Of a DNA stretch of 21,099 bases, positions 8,862 to 17,367 are shown one piece after another. This DNA comes from Larix sibirica. Lineage: Eukaryota > Streptophyta > Pinopsida > Pinales > Pinaceae. Location of the stretch: assembly GCA_004151065.3 (NCBI GenBank), contig NWUY0300015847.1:161618-182716 (forward strand). Reading direction: 5' to 3'. Numbering within the stretch: the first letter of the stretch is position 1; every line of letters starts with the position of its first letter. Below the pieces are notes generated by a model. It was not told where the DNA came from. It saw only the letters and a list, made by a program, of their open reading frames with translations, and did no database searches. The translations under genes and the position numbers were made by a program.

Positions 8862-9269
8862 AACTTAACAGTGGTTGGGAAGACTTGTTTTCGCTCCAAG
8901 CATGAAAGAGGAATAAATGCCAAGATTCTTGAGTTAATGATTGGCACAAGGGATGTAAGAGCATACATAAGAGAGATAAAAAACAATTTATCTTAGATGA
9001 ATTTACAGTTGGTTGGCATTATAAACGTTGCTCAACAAATTAATTCACACACTTCAGGATTAGACACTTGATTGAAGGAAGTTGAAGTGCACAACAGAGT
9101 TTATGGACACCAGGTAGAAACGATGACGAACACATTAGATCGACTTCAAGAACTATTGACAACAAGCCACTCCATGATTACACAGAAAGAAGGAAGCATA
9201 CACATTGAGGATGATTATGTTTTGCAACCCCTTCAAACCATTATGGATGTTGAAAGCTCCATAGAATAG
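8862..9269 (+). pseudogene. Unrecognised degenerate ORF, helical/coiled-coil-like
   Basis: One frame stays readable from about 8862 to the TAG at 9267-9269 with only two internal stops (about 8994-8996 and 9069-9071). It includes VGKTCFRSKHERGINAKILE, LMIGTRDVRAYIREIKNNLS and, after 9072, EVHNRVYGHQVETMTNTLDR followed by LQELLTTSHSMITQKEGS. The composition (Glu, Gln, Leu, Asn, spaced hydrophobics) suggests an amphipathic helix of about 40 residues. I do not recognise the family. It lies in the nested insertion between the RNase H and the 3' UTR-like tail, so it may belong to that element. The open part from 9072 is only 65 codons, so chance is not excluded. Confidence 0.4.
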
Positions 9270-9562
9270 GTAGGATGGAGTGTTGTTCGACTAGTTTTGA
9301 ATAGAGGCTTTAACAATGGTTAATAACAATTAGATATGAAGTGTTTTTTGCATTTTTGTTGGACCAATATGTAAAATTTTATAGCAGTCCAATAGATATT
9401 AGTTAAAAGAAACATACTTTTTTTTTATATATGTATTAGAGCAAAATATTGTTCAAGATTGTTTACTGCAAGTTTTTGAAATTTTGTAACATGTTCTACT
9501 GACTTTTTTCAGCTTTTTCTCAATACAAACTTAATCATTTTCGTTAAAAAATAAATAGGATG
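9270..9562 (+). other. 3' UTR-like AT-rich tail of the nested insertion
   Basis: No open frame. The sequence becomes T-rich and ends with an A-rich run (aaaaaataaa, about 9546-9555) directly before the LINE ORF resumes. Confidence 0.5.
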
Positions 9563-10335
9563 TTCAAGGAATTTGACTCTTTTTGCTCTGGCTCAAGTTG
9601 GAACTCCCTTTGGAAATGGTCATTCTTGGATGAAAGCTGCAGATTTAGTTTTGGACATGGGAACTTTAACAGAGGAATGGAACTCTTTCGCTCATGGATT
9701 GAATCATTGTGGGGTGTTTCTATCAATGAGGAGGATACATTGGCGTGGATTTGGAATGTTGTAGATGGTTACGTTACTGCAAAGCTTGCTTGTGAAGCAA
9801 TTATTTCTTCATCTTTTGTTATTGACAATAACTGGTGGTATTCTATTTTCTGGAAGTGGAAATGCCTACTCAAGATGAAACTTTTTATTTGGTTATCTTT
9901 AGCAAATACAATTTTAACTCGAGACAACTATTTAAAGAGAGGTGTCAAGGTCCAAATGTCCCCTTTTTATGTATGCAAAATAGTGAGACAGTTTATCATC
10001 TTTTAGTCCATTGTGTTTTCACTAAATAAGTGTGGAGGGAACTCAAAACAAACCTAAAGTTTCATGGGCAATGGATAACTATGTCATATGAGCACAATTG
10101 GAGAACTTGGTTAATTTCTTCCCTTGATAACACTTTTAAGGAGTTGCCTTGTTATATTTGCTGGAAAATTTGGTTGCACGAAAATAAGGTTCTATTTCAA
10201 GATTTCAAACCAAATGTTCATGTAGTAGTTATGGAAGTCTTAGGTTCTTTCAAGGAAATTTACGAAGGAGTGGAGTTTCGTAATCAGAGGATAGTTAATC
10301 CCCTTGATATGATCTTAAGTTATTCCTTAGGGTAC
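9563..10335 (+). pseudogene. LINE ORF2 remnant: zf-RVT domain
   Basis: This is the zinc-binding reverse-transcriptase domain (zf-RVT) of plant LINEs. It reads across three frames. From 9567: NLTLFALAQVGTPFGNGHSW, MKAADLVLDMGTLTEEWNSF. From about 9720: INEEDTLAWIWNVVDGYVTA, WWYSIFWKWKCLLKMKLFIW, LSLANTILTRDNYLKRG. From about 9945: QGPNVPFLCMQNSETVYHLL, VHCVFTK, a stop (10027-10029), then VWRELKTNLKFHGQW and WKIWLHENKVLFQDFKPNVH. The C-x2-(Q)-x6-H-x4-H-C-like arrangement (CMQNSETVYHLLVHC) is the expected zinc site, with the second Cys absent. Two frameshifts and one stop break it. It leads directly into RNase H in the last frame. Confidence 0.85.
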
Positions 10336-10750
10336 TTTGATGGAGCATGTCAAGGATCATAAGTTTCTTGTGGAGTTGGAATGTGTCTTTTGATGTCCGA
10401 AAGTCATATTTTTCGTCTTAAACTGGGAGTTGGTTTAGGAACAAATACTTGAGCTAAGATTATTTATTTGTGAGGTCTTCTACATTTTTCATCTTCAAAA
10501 GGTGTGCTTCACTTACTGGTTCCCATAGACTTTAAAATTATCATAGATTGGGTGAGTGGGAAGGCAAGTCTAAATATTCTCAATTTGGGGTGTTGGCAGA
10601 GGAATATTCATTCTTTACATGAAGCTTTTTTATGATATCCAGTTTTCTCATGTCTACTGGGAATTCAATTCTCAAGCTGATATGCTCTTAAAGGAAGCTC
10701 TTTCTCTAGAGGAAGGTTCCCTTGTTTTTGAAGAATCACGACATAATTAG
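10336..10750 (+). pseudogene. LINE RNase H domain remnant
   Basis: Begins FDGACQGS (catalytic Asp at 10339-10341) followed by TAA (10360-10362), then CGVGMCLLMSESHIFRLKLG, VGLGTNT, TGA, AKIIYL. The catalytic Glu of the usual RAEL motif is Lys (10456-10458). The third Asp is kept in PIDFKIIIDW (10528-10530). After a frame change near 10630, HVYWEFNSQADMLLKEAL keeps the fourth Asp (10679-10681). The ORF ends EGSLVFEESRHN with TAG at 10748-10750, the natural C-terminus of this LINE type. With the Glu lost and several stops the domain is inactive. Confidence 0.85.
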
Positions 10751-11012
10751 GTAGTTTCCAGAGATTCTCCTTCTGTTTTTTAATTGGTTCTGCTAGACTG
10801 TTAGGAATTAATGATGGTTTATGTAGGAAGATGAAGACAATGTAATGACTTAAGATAGTTTTTTATGTGTGATACATTAGACAATAGTTTTTTTTTTGTC
10901 TTGATTAGCTTATAAAAGGCTCAATTTTGAAAATGTATATTTATGAGAAGATATACTTTATATCTTGATTTATATCAAATAACATATATAAACATTTTTT
11001 TTCGAGAAAAAG
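10751..11012 (+). other. LINE 3' UTR and tail
   Basis: Non-coding AT-rich stretch after the RNase H stop, running to the right 18-bp duplication. It ends in an A/T-rich tail with tttttttt and gagaaaaag rather than a clean poly(A), consistent with decay of an old tail. Confidence 0.7.
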
Positions 11013-11030
11013 GTTGTTTAGTCACAAAGA
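11013..11030. repeat. Right target-site duplication of the LINE (18 bp)
   Basis: gttgtttagtcacaaaga, identical to 7673-7690, lying directly after the LINE tail. Confidence 0.9.
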
Positions 11031-11038
11031 TGAACCAT

Positions 11039-11050
11039 TAATCAAAACCA
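11039..11050. repeat. Target-site duplication of the retrocopy, left (12 bp)
   Basis: taatcaaaacca, identical to 12372-12383; it abuts the poly(A) (read as T on this strand) of the minus-strand insertion. Confidence 0.88.
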
Positions 11051-11058
11051 TTTTTTTT

Positions 11059-11353
11059 GGTAAAGTTCGTAAATTGTATAAATTCAAAAACCAGAGAGAG
11101 TTACAAAGACATGCCATTGGTGTCCCCATCATGATGAAAGTTCAAGACCAAATACTACTAAGAAAAACACCCCCTGCTGGCTAAAAGAAGTCCACCCTGT
11201 TATTAGCCCATGCCTTAAGCTTTTCAACCTAAAAGAATTTAAGTTTGGATCCCCCACAGGCCGGGGGTTATGACTACAAAATTTTGTTTTTAGAATGACA
11301 GTGTTTTCACACAATACCATGTTTTCTTAGACCTCTCTAAGCAAAGGAAACAA
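11059..11353 (-). other. 3' UTR of the retrocopy
   Basis: Non-coding stretch between the frame's stop (11354-11356) and the poly(A). On the minus strand it ends ...acgaactttacc before the A's. No AATAAA signal is seen near the end, which is common in plants. Confidence 0.7.
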
Positions 11354-12367
11354 TTAATCATCATCAGAAATTAAAACATGCGAAGGACCAGCCCTTGAAT
11401 TTTCTGGTTTGGCCGCTTGTTGAACAATCTCTGGGCAATTTCGAAACACAAGATGAGTGTCAGCCTGCTTACTGGACTGGGGCCGACCGAAAGTCTTCCC
11501 TGTCAGAGCTTGGGCAAGGGCATCTAGATTCGCAATAATTTGAGCCATCTCCATTCGCTGATCCCGCGCTAATGCTCTAAGTCCATCCCCCAAAATTGCA
11601 ATCCGATCAGACATAGAGGTCCTGCTCAAGCCATCATTAAAATGTCGTTGAACGCAATCTTCTATCACCATACTCATAAGAGATTTAACAGTCCAAAACA
11701 CAGTCAAAGTTTCGGTGTGGTGAGTTTCCCGAGTGCGGGTGGACTCTGATTCCTCCGCCAACCCCCCAAAGCTTTAAGCCAACTGACCCACTTCTAGATG
11801 TCTGGTGCCTCTTTGCAACCGCCTCTCCAGGCATTTCACCCTAGCCCTTATCGCGGGCGGGAGCTCCTGCTAAAAGAAACCCTGTACCTTCCCCAATTCC
11901 TTGAGAACCCGCGACATGTGTGTTCTCTTGGGGACATTAACAGTTCTCCTGCTAGTTGATTTTGTTCCAACCATGCTACATGCCCTAAGAAGGAGAGCTC
12001 CACATTGCATTTCAAGCGTCCCGAGAGTGGATTGATACGCTAATGAACCTCCAGTTTCCTTCCCTTAAATGACAGGTAATCTTTCTCGGATCGCCTCGAT
12101 AAGAAGTAGCATGCAACGGAGATATAACTATTGGGAGCCTTGCGTTGTTTTGGTTATCCTTCCAAAATAATCATAAGAGCCAGCTAGGGTGGCCATGAAG
12201 TCTCGCACGGGAGGAAGTACAGAGGGCAGACCTTAGGATCCTTCACTGTCCTTAAAAACATACTTCGCAGCATGTTTTGGGTTGATGATGAACCGTCCAA
12301 TTTTAATGGCACCTGTCACTCATTCCCATTTATTTGTCAATGATGTAATGATGTAAGCACCCACCAT
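11354..12367 (-). pseudogene. Unrecognised 338-codon ORF of the retrocopy (six internal stops, no frameshift)
   Basis: From ATG (12367-12365) to TAA (11356-11354) a single frame holds throughout. Stops interrupt it at codons 16, 45, 80, 101, 166 and 198 (first bases 12322, 12235, 12130, 12067, 11872, 11776). The two TAG and one TGA stops each differ from a Trp or Gln codon by one transition. Blocks include GAIKIGRFIINPKHAAKYVF, MATLAGSYDYFGRITKTTQG, a basic helical stretch RVLKELGKVQGFF then ELPPAIRARVKCLERRLQRG (about residues 153-187), a helical block MEMAQIIANLDALAQALTG, and an acidic end ISDDD. The last 135 codons are open. I see no zinc knuckle, RT, kinase or other known motif. Absence of frameshifts over 1 kb shows it was once under coding constraint. 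It may be a host protein or a retroelement structural protein. Confidence 0.75.
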
Positions 12368-12371
12368 GGGG

Positions 12372-12383
12372 TAATCAAAACCA
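12372..12383. repeat. Target-site duplication of the retrocopy, right (12 bp)
   Basis: taatcaaaacca, identical to 11039-11050, at the 5' end of the minus-strand insertion. The base composition switches sharply to AT-rich beyond it. Confidence 0.88.
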
Positions 12384-13096
12384 ATTTAATTTGACTAAAC
12401 TATAAATATAACATACTAGTTTATCAAAATCTTTTAAAATTGACATCTATTTCCATTTTTTCTTAATAAGTGATCATAAACATCACTATCTTTAAAATTG
12501 ATTAATTGCATTAACCTCTTTATTGTAATTATAAATAATTGATACATTAAACTCTCAAATATACTTTGGATAATTATTTTAAATCTCCTTATGTCCTTTT
12601 ACCAAAATATAATTCCTTTAACTACTATTAAATATGATATACTACAAAAGTATATGGTACAAAATCCCTAAATATCTATCATGTCAACAAGAAAAGAAAG
12701 CTTTTCTTTAAATATTATTAAATAAAACATAATCAAAAGTCCTATACACCTATAAGAAATTTAAAGTTAAACAAAGTTGCCATACTAGCCTACAATAAAG
12801 CAAATGTTCCCAAAATTTCACATCAAAAAACAAGAAAGATAAAGCAAGGACCGTTAAGGCACAAACACAAGCGTGCACAAACTTTTATACGATAACAACT
12901 AAGTGATTGGTGTGATTTAATTTGCATCCAAAGCTATAACATCATTACCTTTACGGGTGGGGCCAACCATCATTAGTAAACTCTCTCTCTCTATATGATA
13001 GTGGGTCATATTCTAATAGTGACATTTTTTTAACTTTTTGTTTTCAAGATAACAAGGGCGAGTGTATGAAATTTGTTACTTTAAAGCATTAAAGAA
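12384..13096. other. AT-rich spacer, no recognisable gene
   Basis: Only short chance frames. A short CT-repeat (ctctctctct) lies at about 12980-12993. Confidence 0.6.
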
Positions 13097-13150
13097 CCTT
13101 GTACAATTAAAGATGGTTATATTCCTTGTACAATTAAAGATGGTTACATT
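13097..13150. repeat. 27-bp tandem duplication
   Basis: Two adjacent copies beginning ccttgtacaattaaagatgg (13097-13123, 13124-13150) with one mismatch. As the period is a multiple of three, a chance open frame runs through both. Confidence 0.9.
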
Positions 13151-13182
13151 TTCATCTTTTATGAATAATTTTTCTTTTCCAC

Positions 13183-13603
13183 AAGGAGAAGTGCATTCCA
13201 TTTATATTAAAAATAGTAGAATGAAATATACAGAGCTCAAAGCTCAAGTGTTCCAACATGCCTGCTAACTCAAAGACCGGATCCTGTCCACAAAAACCAC
13301 AAAAAATAAATGCTGGCAAAAAACGAAGGCCCAACCAATACAAACCGAAAAGTCAAGTCCATAGAACTGAAGCAGTCCATAACATATAGTGATAACCACA
13401 TAAATCGAGGGAAAATGAAGCTCCCAACAGAGCAGCAAGGGTAGGCAGCGCTACCTAAAAAACAACGACGGACCAACCATACCAGCAAAGTATGGATACA
13501 GGCAAGCAAGCCAGAAAGACCACCATCCACAGGAAAAGTTAAAACCCTGCAAGAGAGAAAGAGTAAACCATAGCCAATGTCATGATGCCACCAATCAACC
13601 AAA
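13183..13603 (-). other. LINE 3' region with an overlapping hydrophobic open frame
   Basis: A second minus-strand frame is open for 140 codons (13692-13270), overlapping the end of the RNase H. It is rich in Phe, Leu, Trp and Ser and would look like several membrane segments, but it has no known motif. It is most likely a chance frame in the LINE 3' UTR. Confidence 0.55.
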
Positions 13604-14045
13604 TCAGAAAAAAGCCAAGGTAGACTGATCGAGTAAATGATTATCACACCACTCCTCCAAAAAAATAGTGCCTTCTGGAGCAGATAAAGCACACTTAGAG
13701 ATCATGTCAGCCAAAAAATTATGTTCTTTGAATACATGAACAAAGGAGATTTGTCTAAAACAGTTGATAAGGCGCCTCGTGTCCCTCAACCAATAATCCA
13801 ACTGAATAACCTTTAAAGAACACTCCTGGTGTGCCCATTTGATTATCACTTTGGAGTCCCCTCGCGCAAGTAGAAGAGAGATGTCACGCTTCAAGGAAAC
13901 ATAAAGAAGTAATCAAAGGGCAATTAGTTCACTTTTTGTGTTTGTACCCTCACCACAATTCATCCATATATATAGCTTACGGATATCCGGTAAGTACACA
14001 ACAACCCAACACCACTACACCATGAGCCTGACATCCATCACAAAG
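13604..14045 (-). pseudogene. LINE RNase H domain with all four catalytic acidic residues
   Basis: The first Asp lies in LCDGCQAHG (codon at 14039-14037). After a frame change, GEGTNTKSELIAL keeps the Glu (13930-13928), followed by a TGA. Then 97 open codons (13894-13604) read KRDISLLLARGDSKVIIKWA (Asp 13858-13856), FRQISFVHVFKEHNFLADMI (Asp 13708-13706), SKCALSAPEGTIFLEEWC, ending STLAFF and a stop. In LINE RNase H, DGA / E / GDSK / AD are the metal-binding positions; all are present here, unlike the other RNase H copies in the window. The copy is still broken by one frameshift and one stop, so it is not functional. The open 97-codon part suggests it is the youngest LINE fragment here. Confidence 0.82.
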
Positions 14046-14085
14046 AAAGTCAAAGTCATGCTAGTTTTAAAACATAACATAGTAT

Positions 14086-14798
14086 ACATAGTATATTACA
14101 AGTCAATAATAAAAATAGTTAGTCCTAGCTCATTGGACCAAGTCAAAAGAGATATATAAGTTCAATCTATTATTTCAACGTTATGTGGGGATCATCGTGA
14201 TATTTGAGAATGAATCCCTAATAACTGATATGCTTAACATCAATTGTTATTGTTATGCTTAAGTTCAAGTTTTATGGATTTTTAGCTTTTGATGTTTTGA
14301 GAGTGGGCAAGAGTGAGTGGAAAACTTTCCAACATCAATCATATTCACTTTCCATTATTGCAAATAACAATTTTATAAGAAACATAACTAACATCAATCA
14401 TATTTTACATCACGATATAATAATATTATTTAAATAAAATAAAAAATGAAATTATTACTTTAAAATAATATTATTTAAATGAAATAATTATTATGCTAAA
14501 GGTATCATTTAGGGAAGGGCACCCCAATAAGCATATTTCCAAAGCTAGATGTTTTGGAAAACCGTGTTTATCCTCTTGTCATTTATGATGTACCCTAATT
14601 AAATTGATTTCTTGGGCGTGTTAGTTGTAGTTGCGGATACTTGCTACACCAACTCATACAAAACAAATGTAATTGTCATCTCTATTGATAAGACTATATA
14701 TGTTTTTCTATATATGTTTTTCTCACTACAAACTAATTTATGGACAAATATTATATGGTTTCTTGTCTATATAGTAATTAGCAATATTTTGATATCAT
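14086..14798. other. AT-rich spacer with small duplications
   Basis: aacatcaatcatatt occurs at 14331-14345 and 14390-14404, and ataatattatttaaat at about 14418-14433 and 14465-14480. No recognisable gene. Confidence 0.5.
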
Positions 14799-14891
14799 CA
14801 TCTTTTGCATTCTAAAGTATATTGGATATAAAAATTATATGCACCATCTTTTACATTCTATAGAATATTGGACATAAAAAATTCTACGCAC
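14799..14891. repeat. 46/47-bp tandem duplication
   Basis: Copies catcttttgcattctaaag... (14799-14844) and catcttttacattctatag... (14845-14891) are adjacent and about 80-85% alike, both ending in gcac. Confidence 0.88.
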
Positions 14892-15246
14892 CTCATTTCA
14901 CCTAGTCTTCCATTCTACATTCACACTACAACTGTCACTAAATTTAGCAAAGCATTGTGAACTTTGGCTTTCCTAGAGCACCCAATTGGCATTCTGCAAA
15001 CTCTCATAAAAACTTCATCCCAACAATTGGAAGGGAGTTGCTTTTGTGTGTCACTAATAATATATGTGAAGGCCCCAACGAAATGAGGCTTAATGCATGT
15101 ATGTTGAATAGCATATCCTTGTATCACCCACAATTTCCCTCCTTCAAGCTAATTATTTCATCATTAATGGTGTCTTTTCAATGGATTTTCCATTAAAACC
15201 TCCCTTTAGATTTAACTACATGGGACCAGATATAGCCCAAAGTGTT
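14892..15246. other. Spacer, no recognised gene
   Basis: Overlapping open frames of 79 codons (+, 14957-15196) and 70 codons (-, 15133-14921) show no family motif. Slightly less AT-rich than its neighbours; it may be old coding sequence but cannot be assigned. Confidence 0.45.
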
Positions 15247-15634
15247 TGATTTCCTAACTCTAGAACAAAATTGAAAGGGTCTAATTTACGAGGTGGGTAA
15301 TTGCTACAAAGTCGACGTCAAACTCAATAAATATATTAAACATTGACCACTGATTTGTATGCTAGGTCTAATAGTCATGTTTTGTATGGGTGAGGAACCT
15401 TAAACATTGCAATGTAGCAAGCATGACTTCCTAACATCTTCGGTTTCCTAACTCCGAAACAAAAGTGAAAGTGATAACTTTATGAGGTGGGTACTCATTG
15501 CAAAGTAGATGTTATACTTGAAAAATATAATAAAAGTTGAGCTATGATTTATGTGTTGGGTCCAATAGTCATGCATTGTATGGGTGAGAAGCCTTAACAA
15601 TTGTAGTGCAGCGAACACGATTTCCTAGACAAAC
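15247..15634. repeat. 194-bp tandem duplication (satellite-like, two copies)
   Basis: Matched anchors are all 194 bases apart or close to it: ttcctaactc (15251, 15445), and the ttccta at 15428 and 15622. Between them acgaggtgggta / atgaggtgggta and aatagtcatg(t/c)-ttgtatgggtgag recur in order. The copies are roughly three-quarters identical by eye. No coding potential. Confidence 0.85.
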
Positions 15635-17367
15635 TTGGTGGGTGCCACAAACCTGCCAAGTGTCACTCTCCCTCTTTCTCATTTTTTTATTGCCACATCA
15701 AGATTTTCTCTACTCTAATGTCTATACATAGTTTTATGGATAATGGGCATGGCATGTGTCCTTGCATGATAAAATTCTTGGACAACATATTAATTATTTT
15801 TTCTCTCTATTGCCACTTGGATGCACATTCTAACCCCTAGTTCCTATGCCTTTCCCCTCACCATGTGCTTCACCACCCTTAGCCATAAGGCACCCTTTGA
15901 TGTGGATGCTCCACACATGAATGAATAGTATTTTTAGTAGTGTTTTGTGCATTGTAGTAATCACCTTACTCGTATTTCCATGATATAGATGAAATGTAGT
16001 GAACAATGACACACTAAGCTTTCTGATCGATAATTGTGACATGTCAGTATACTATTGGTTAATTAACATTTTCCATATCAAAAAAATGATACACAACCTC
16101 ACACCCTCTCCCCCACCTTTTTTGTCCAATGGCAAATTCACCTCTCTCACCTCTATCCAAATTGAAATGGAATCTTATGCCATCATTTCCATGTGTTATT
16201 TTGTTTGCCACTTGCCTCTTCAATTCTCTCCAAGAATTGATGCACCTTCATAGAGATCAAACTTTTTAATTGAGACTGCACTCATTTATGTTATGTTTTC
16301 AATACATAAATATAATTATGTCCACAAGTGTACTTATAGATCAGCCTTGGGCTTAGTAACTATCACAATGGATGTGAAGGGAACCTTGCAAATATAAAGG
16401 ACGAACGCTATGGGTTTCTTCGTTGATCGTTGAAGCTATTGATTGTCTAAATGGACATGAGTTATGAGCATCACCATGACTCTAATTAAATGGCATTAAT
16501 TAAGTAAATATTTGTGTACATAAATTTACAAATTTGCATATTGTATAAAAAATTTCAATCTTGATCTTCTTTTTTTATTCAAAAGAATCCTCCTTCGAGA
16601 AAAACAAGAATATACAATAACTTTAGAAATAAATATAATCACTCATCCCTTCATTATATATAAAGTTATAGCTGCACATTTATTGCTTTATTATGTTTAG
16701 ATTTATTGTAATACTTAGCACCTTCTACTAATGAGAAGCTTCTCAATAACTATGTTCTCAACTTCTATGTTCAAATTTACAAAGTTATCCCTTCACATTT
16801 GAAAAAAGTTCATGAGAGAAAAATATCACAATCTTATTCCACATTTTCGATATAATAGATAATATTTTTATCATATTAACTTATAATAAGGTTAGGTTTA
16901 TGTTTATCACATAGGATATTAAGGATTTTAGTCAAACTAAATAATTTGCATTTTCCTATGATAATATTATGTTTAATAATTCCAATGATTTTTTAAATAT
17001 TTTATCTCAATTACTATTACATAAAATTTAAAACTTACATTTCAATTTTATTTTAACATTATTTTTTATTTAAAATAATTTCCATTATTCTCATTTCATA
17101 TTATTTTTTTATACATATGTAAAAATATATGTCTTAAACTAGCATAATAAACCATAATAATATAGAAATTGTTTTCTATATATTTATAAAGAATGTATTC
17201 TATTACACGTTATCTAGGTTTTAGAGAATCAAAGATATGGTCATAATTATATAATCTACTCAATCATTATATAGTCAATATATAGAGGCTCAACAAGAGA
17301 ACGGTAACAATCATTCCTCTCAACCACCCAAGCTACATCCCATGGACGAAGTTACGTTTCAATTTAC
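15635..17367. other. Intergenic spacer, no recognisable gene
   Basis: Short open frames (15830-16042 minus, 15999-16253 plus) lack motifs. From about 16260 to 17280 the sequence is extremely AT-rich. A decayed element cannot be excluded. Confidence 0.55.

Larger units (their letters stand above)
7995..9562 (+). mobile_element. Insertion nested in the LINE, carrying a second RNase H
   Basis: This block separates two parts of the LINE ORF that are contiguous in the family: ...DNLIESLR (to 7994) and NLTLFALAQ... (from 9570). Inside are a second RNase H (about 7995-8386), an unassigned stretch, a degenerate helical ORF to 9269, and an AT-rich 3' UTR-like tail ending in gttaaaaaataaatagg (9543-9559). 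The A-rich right end suggests a non-LTR retroelement in the same orientation. The flanks cttaagg (7988-7994) and ttcaagg (9563-9569) match at only 5 of 7 positions, so a target-site duplication is possible but weak. The exact ends are uncertain by about 10 bp. Confidence 0.6.
7691..11012 (+). mobile_element. 5'-truncated LINE with nested insertion, flanked by an 18-bp target-site duplication
   Basis: The element runs from directly after the left repeat to directly before the right repeat, 3,322 bp. Taking out the nested insertion (about 7995-9562) leaves about 1.75 kb of one LINE: C-terminal part of the reverse transcriptase ORF, zf-RVT domain, RNase H and 3' UTR with an A/T-rich tail (about 10981-11012). 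The 5' end starts inside the RT ORF, as usual for truncated products of target-primed reverse transcription. There are many stops and at least three frame changes. All domains face right, toward the tail, consistent with one insertion event. Confidence 0.85.
11051..12371 (-). mobile_element. Poly(A)-ended retrocopy with perfect 12-bp target-site duplication
   Basis: On the minus strand the insert starts with cccc directly after the right 12-bp repeat, has an ATG four bases in, carries a 338-codon degenerate frame, a 3' UTR of about 295 bp, and ends in eight A's (T's at 11051-11058) directly against the left repeat. These are the marks of LINE-driven retroposition of an mRNA. The length is 1,321 bp. 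G+C in the coding part is near half by eye, against about 30% around it. It could be a processed pseudogene of a host gene, or a 5'-truncated retroelement transcript with an unusual protein. Confidence 0.85.
13183..14085 (-). mobile_element. LINE 3' end, minus strand (RNase H plus 3' UTR)
   Basis: The RNase H domain (about 14080-13604) is followed by about 420 bp of 3' region. On the minus strand this ends taaatggaatgcac...ccttgtgg and an A-rich run (complement of 13168-13182, aatttttcttttc). The 5' side is truncated or too decayed to read. It belongs to the same broad LINE type as the pieces at 5855 and 10336, but with a different sequence and 3' UTR. I found no target-site duplication. Confidence 0.7.
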
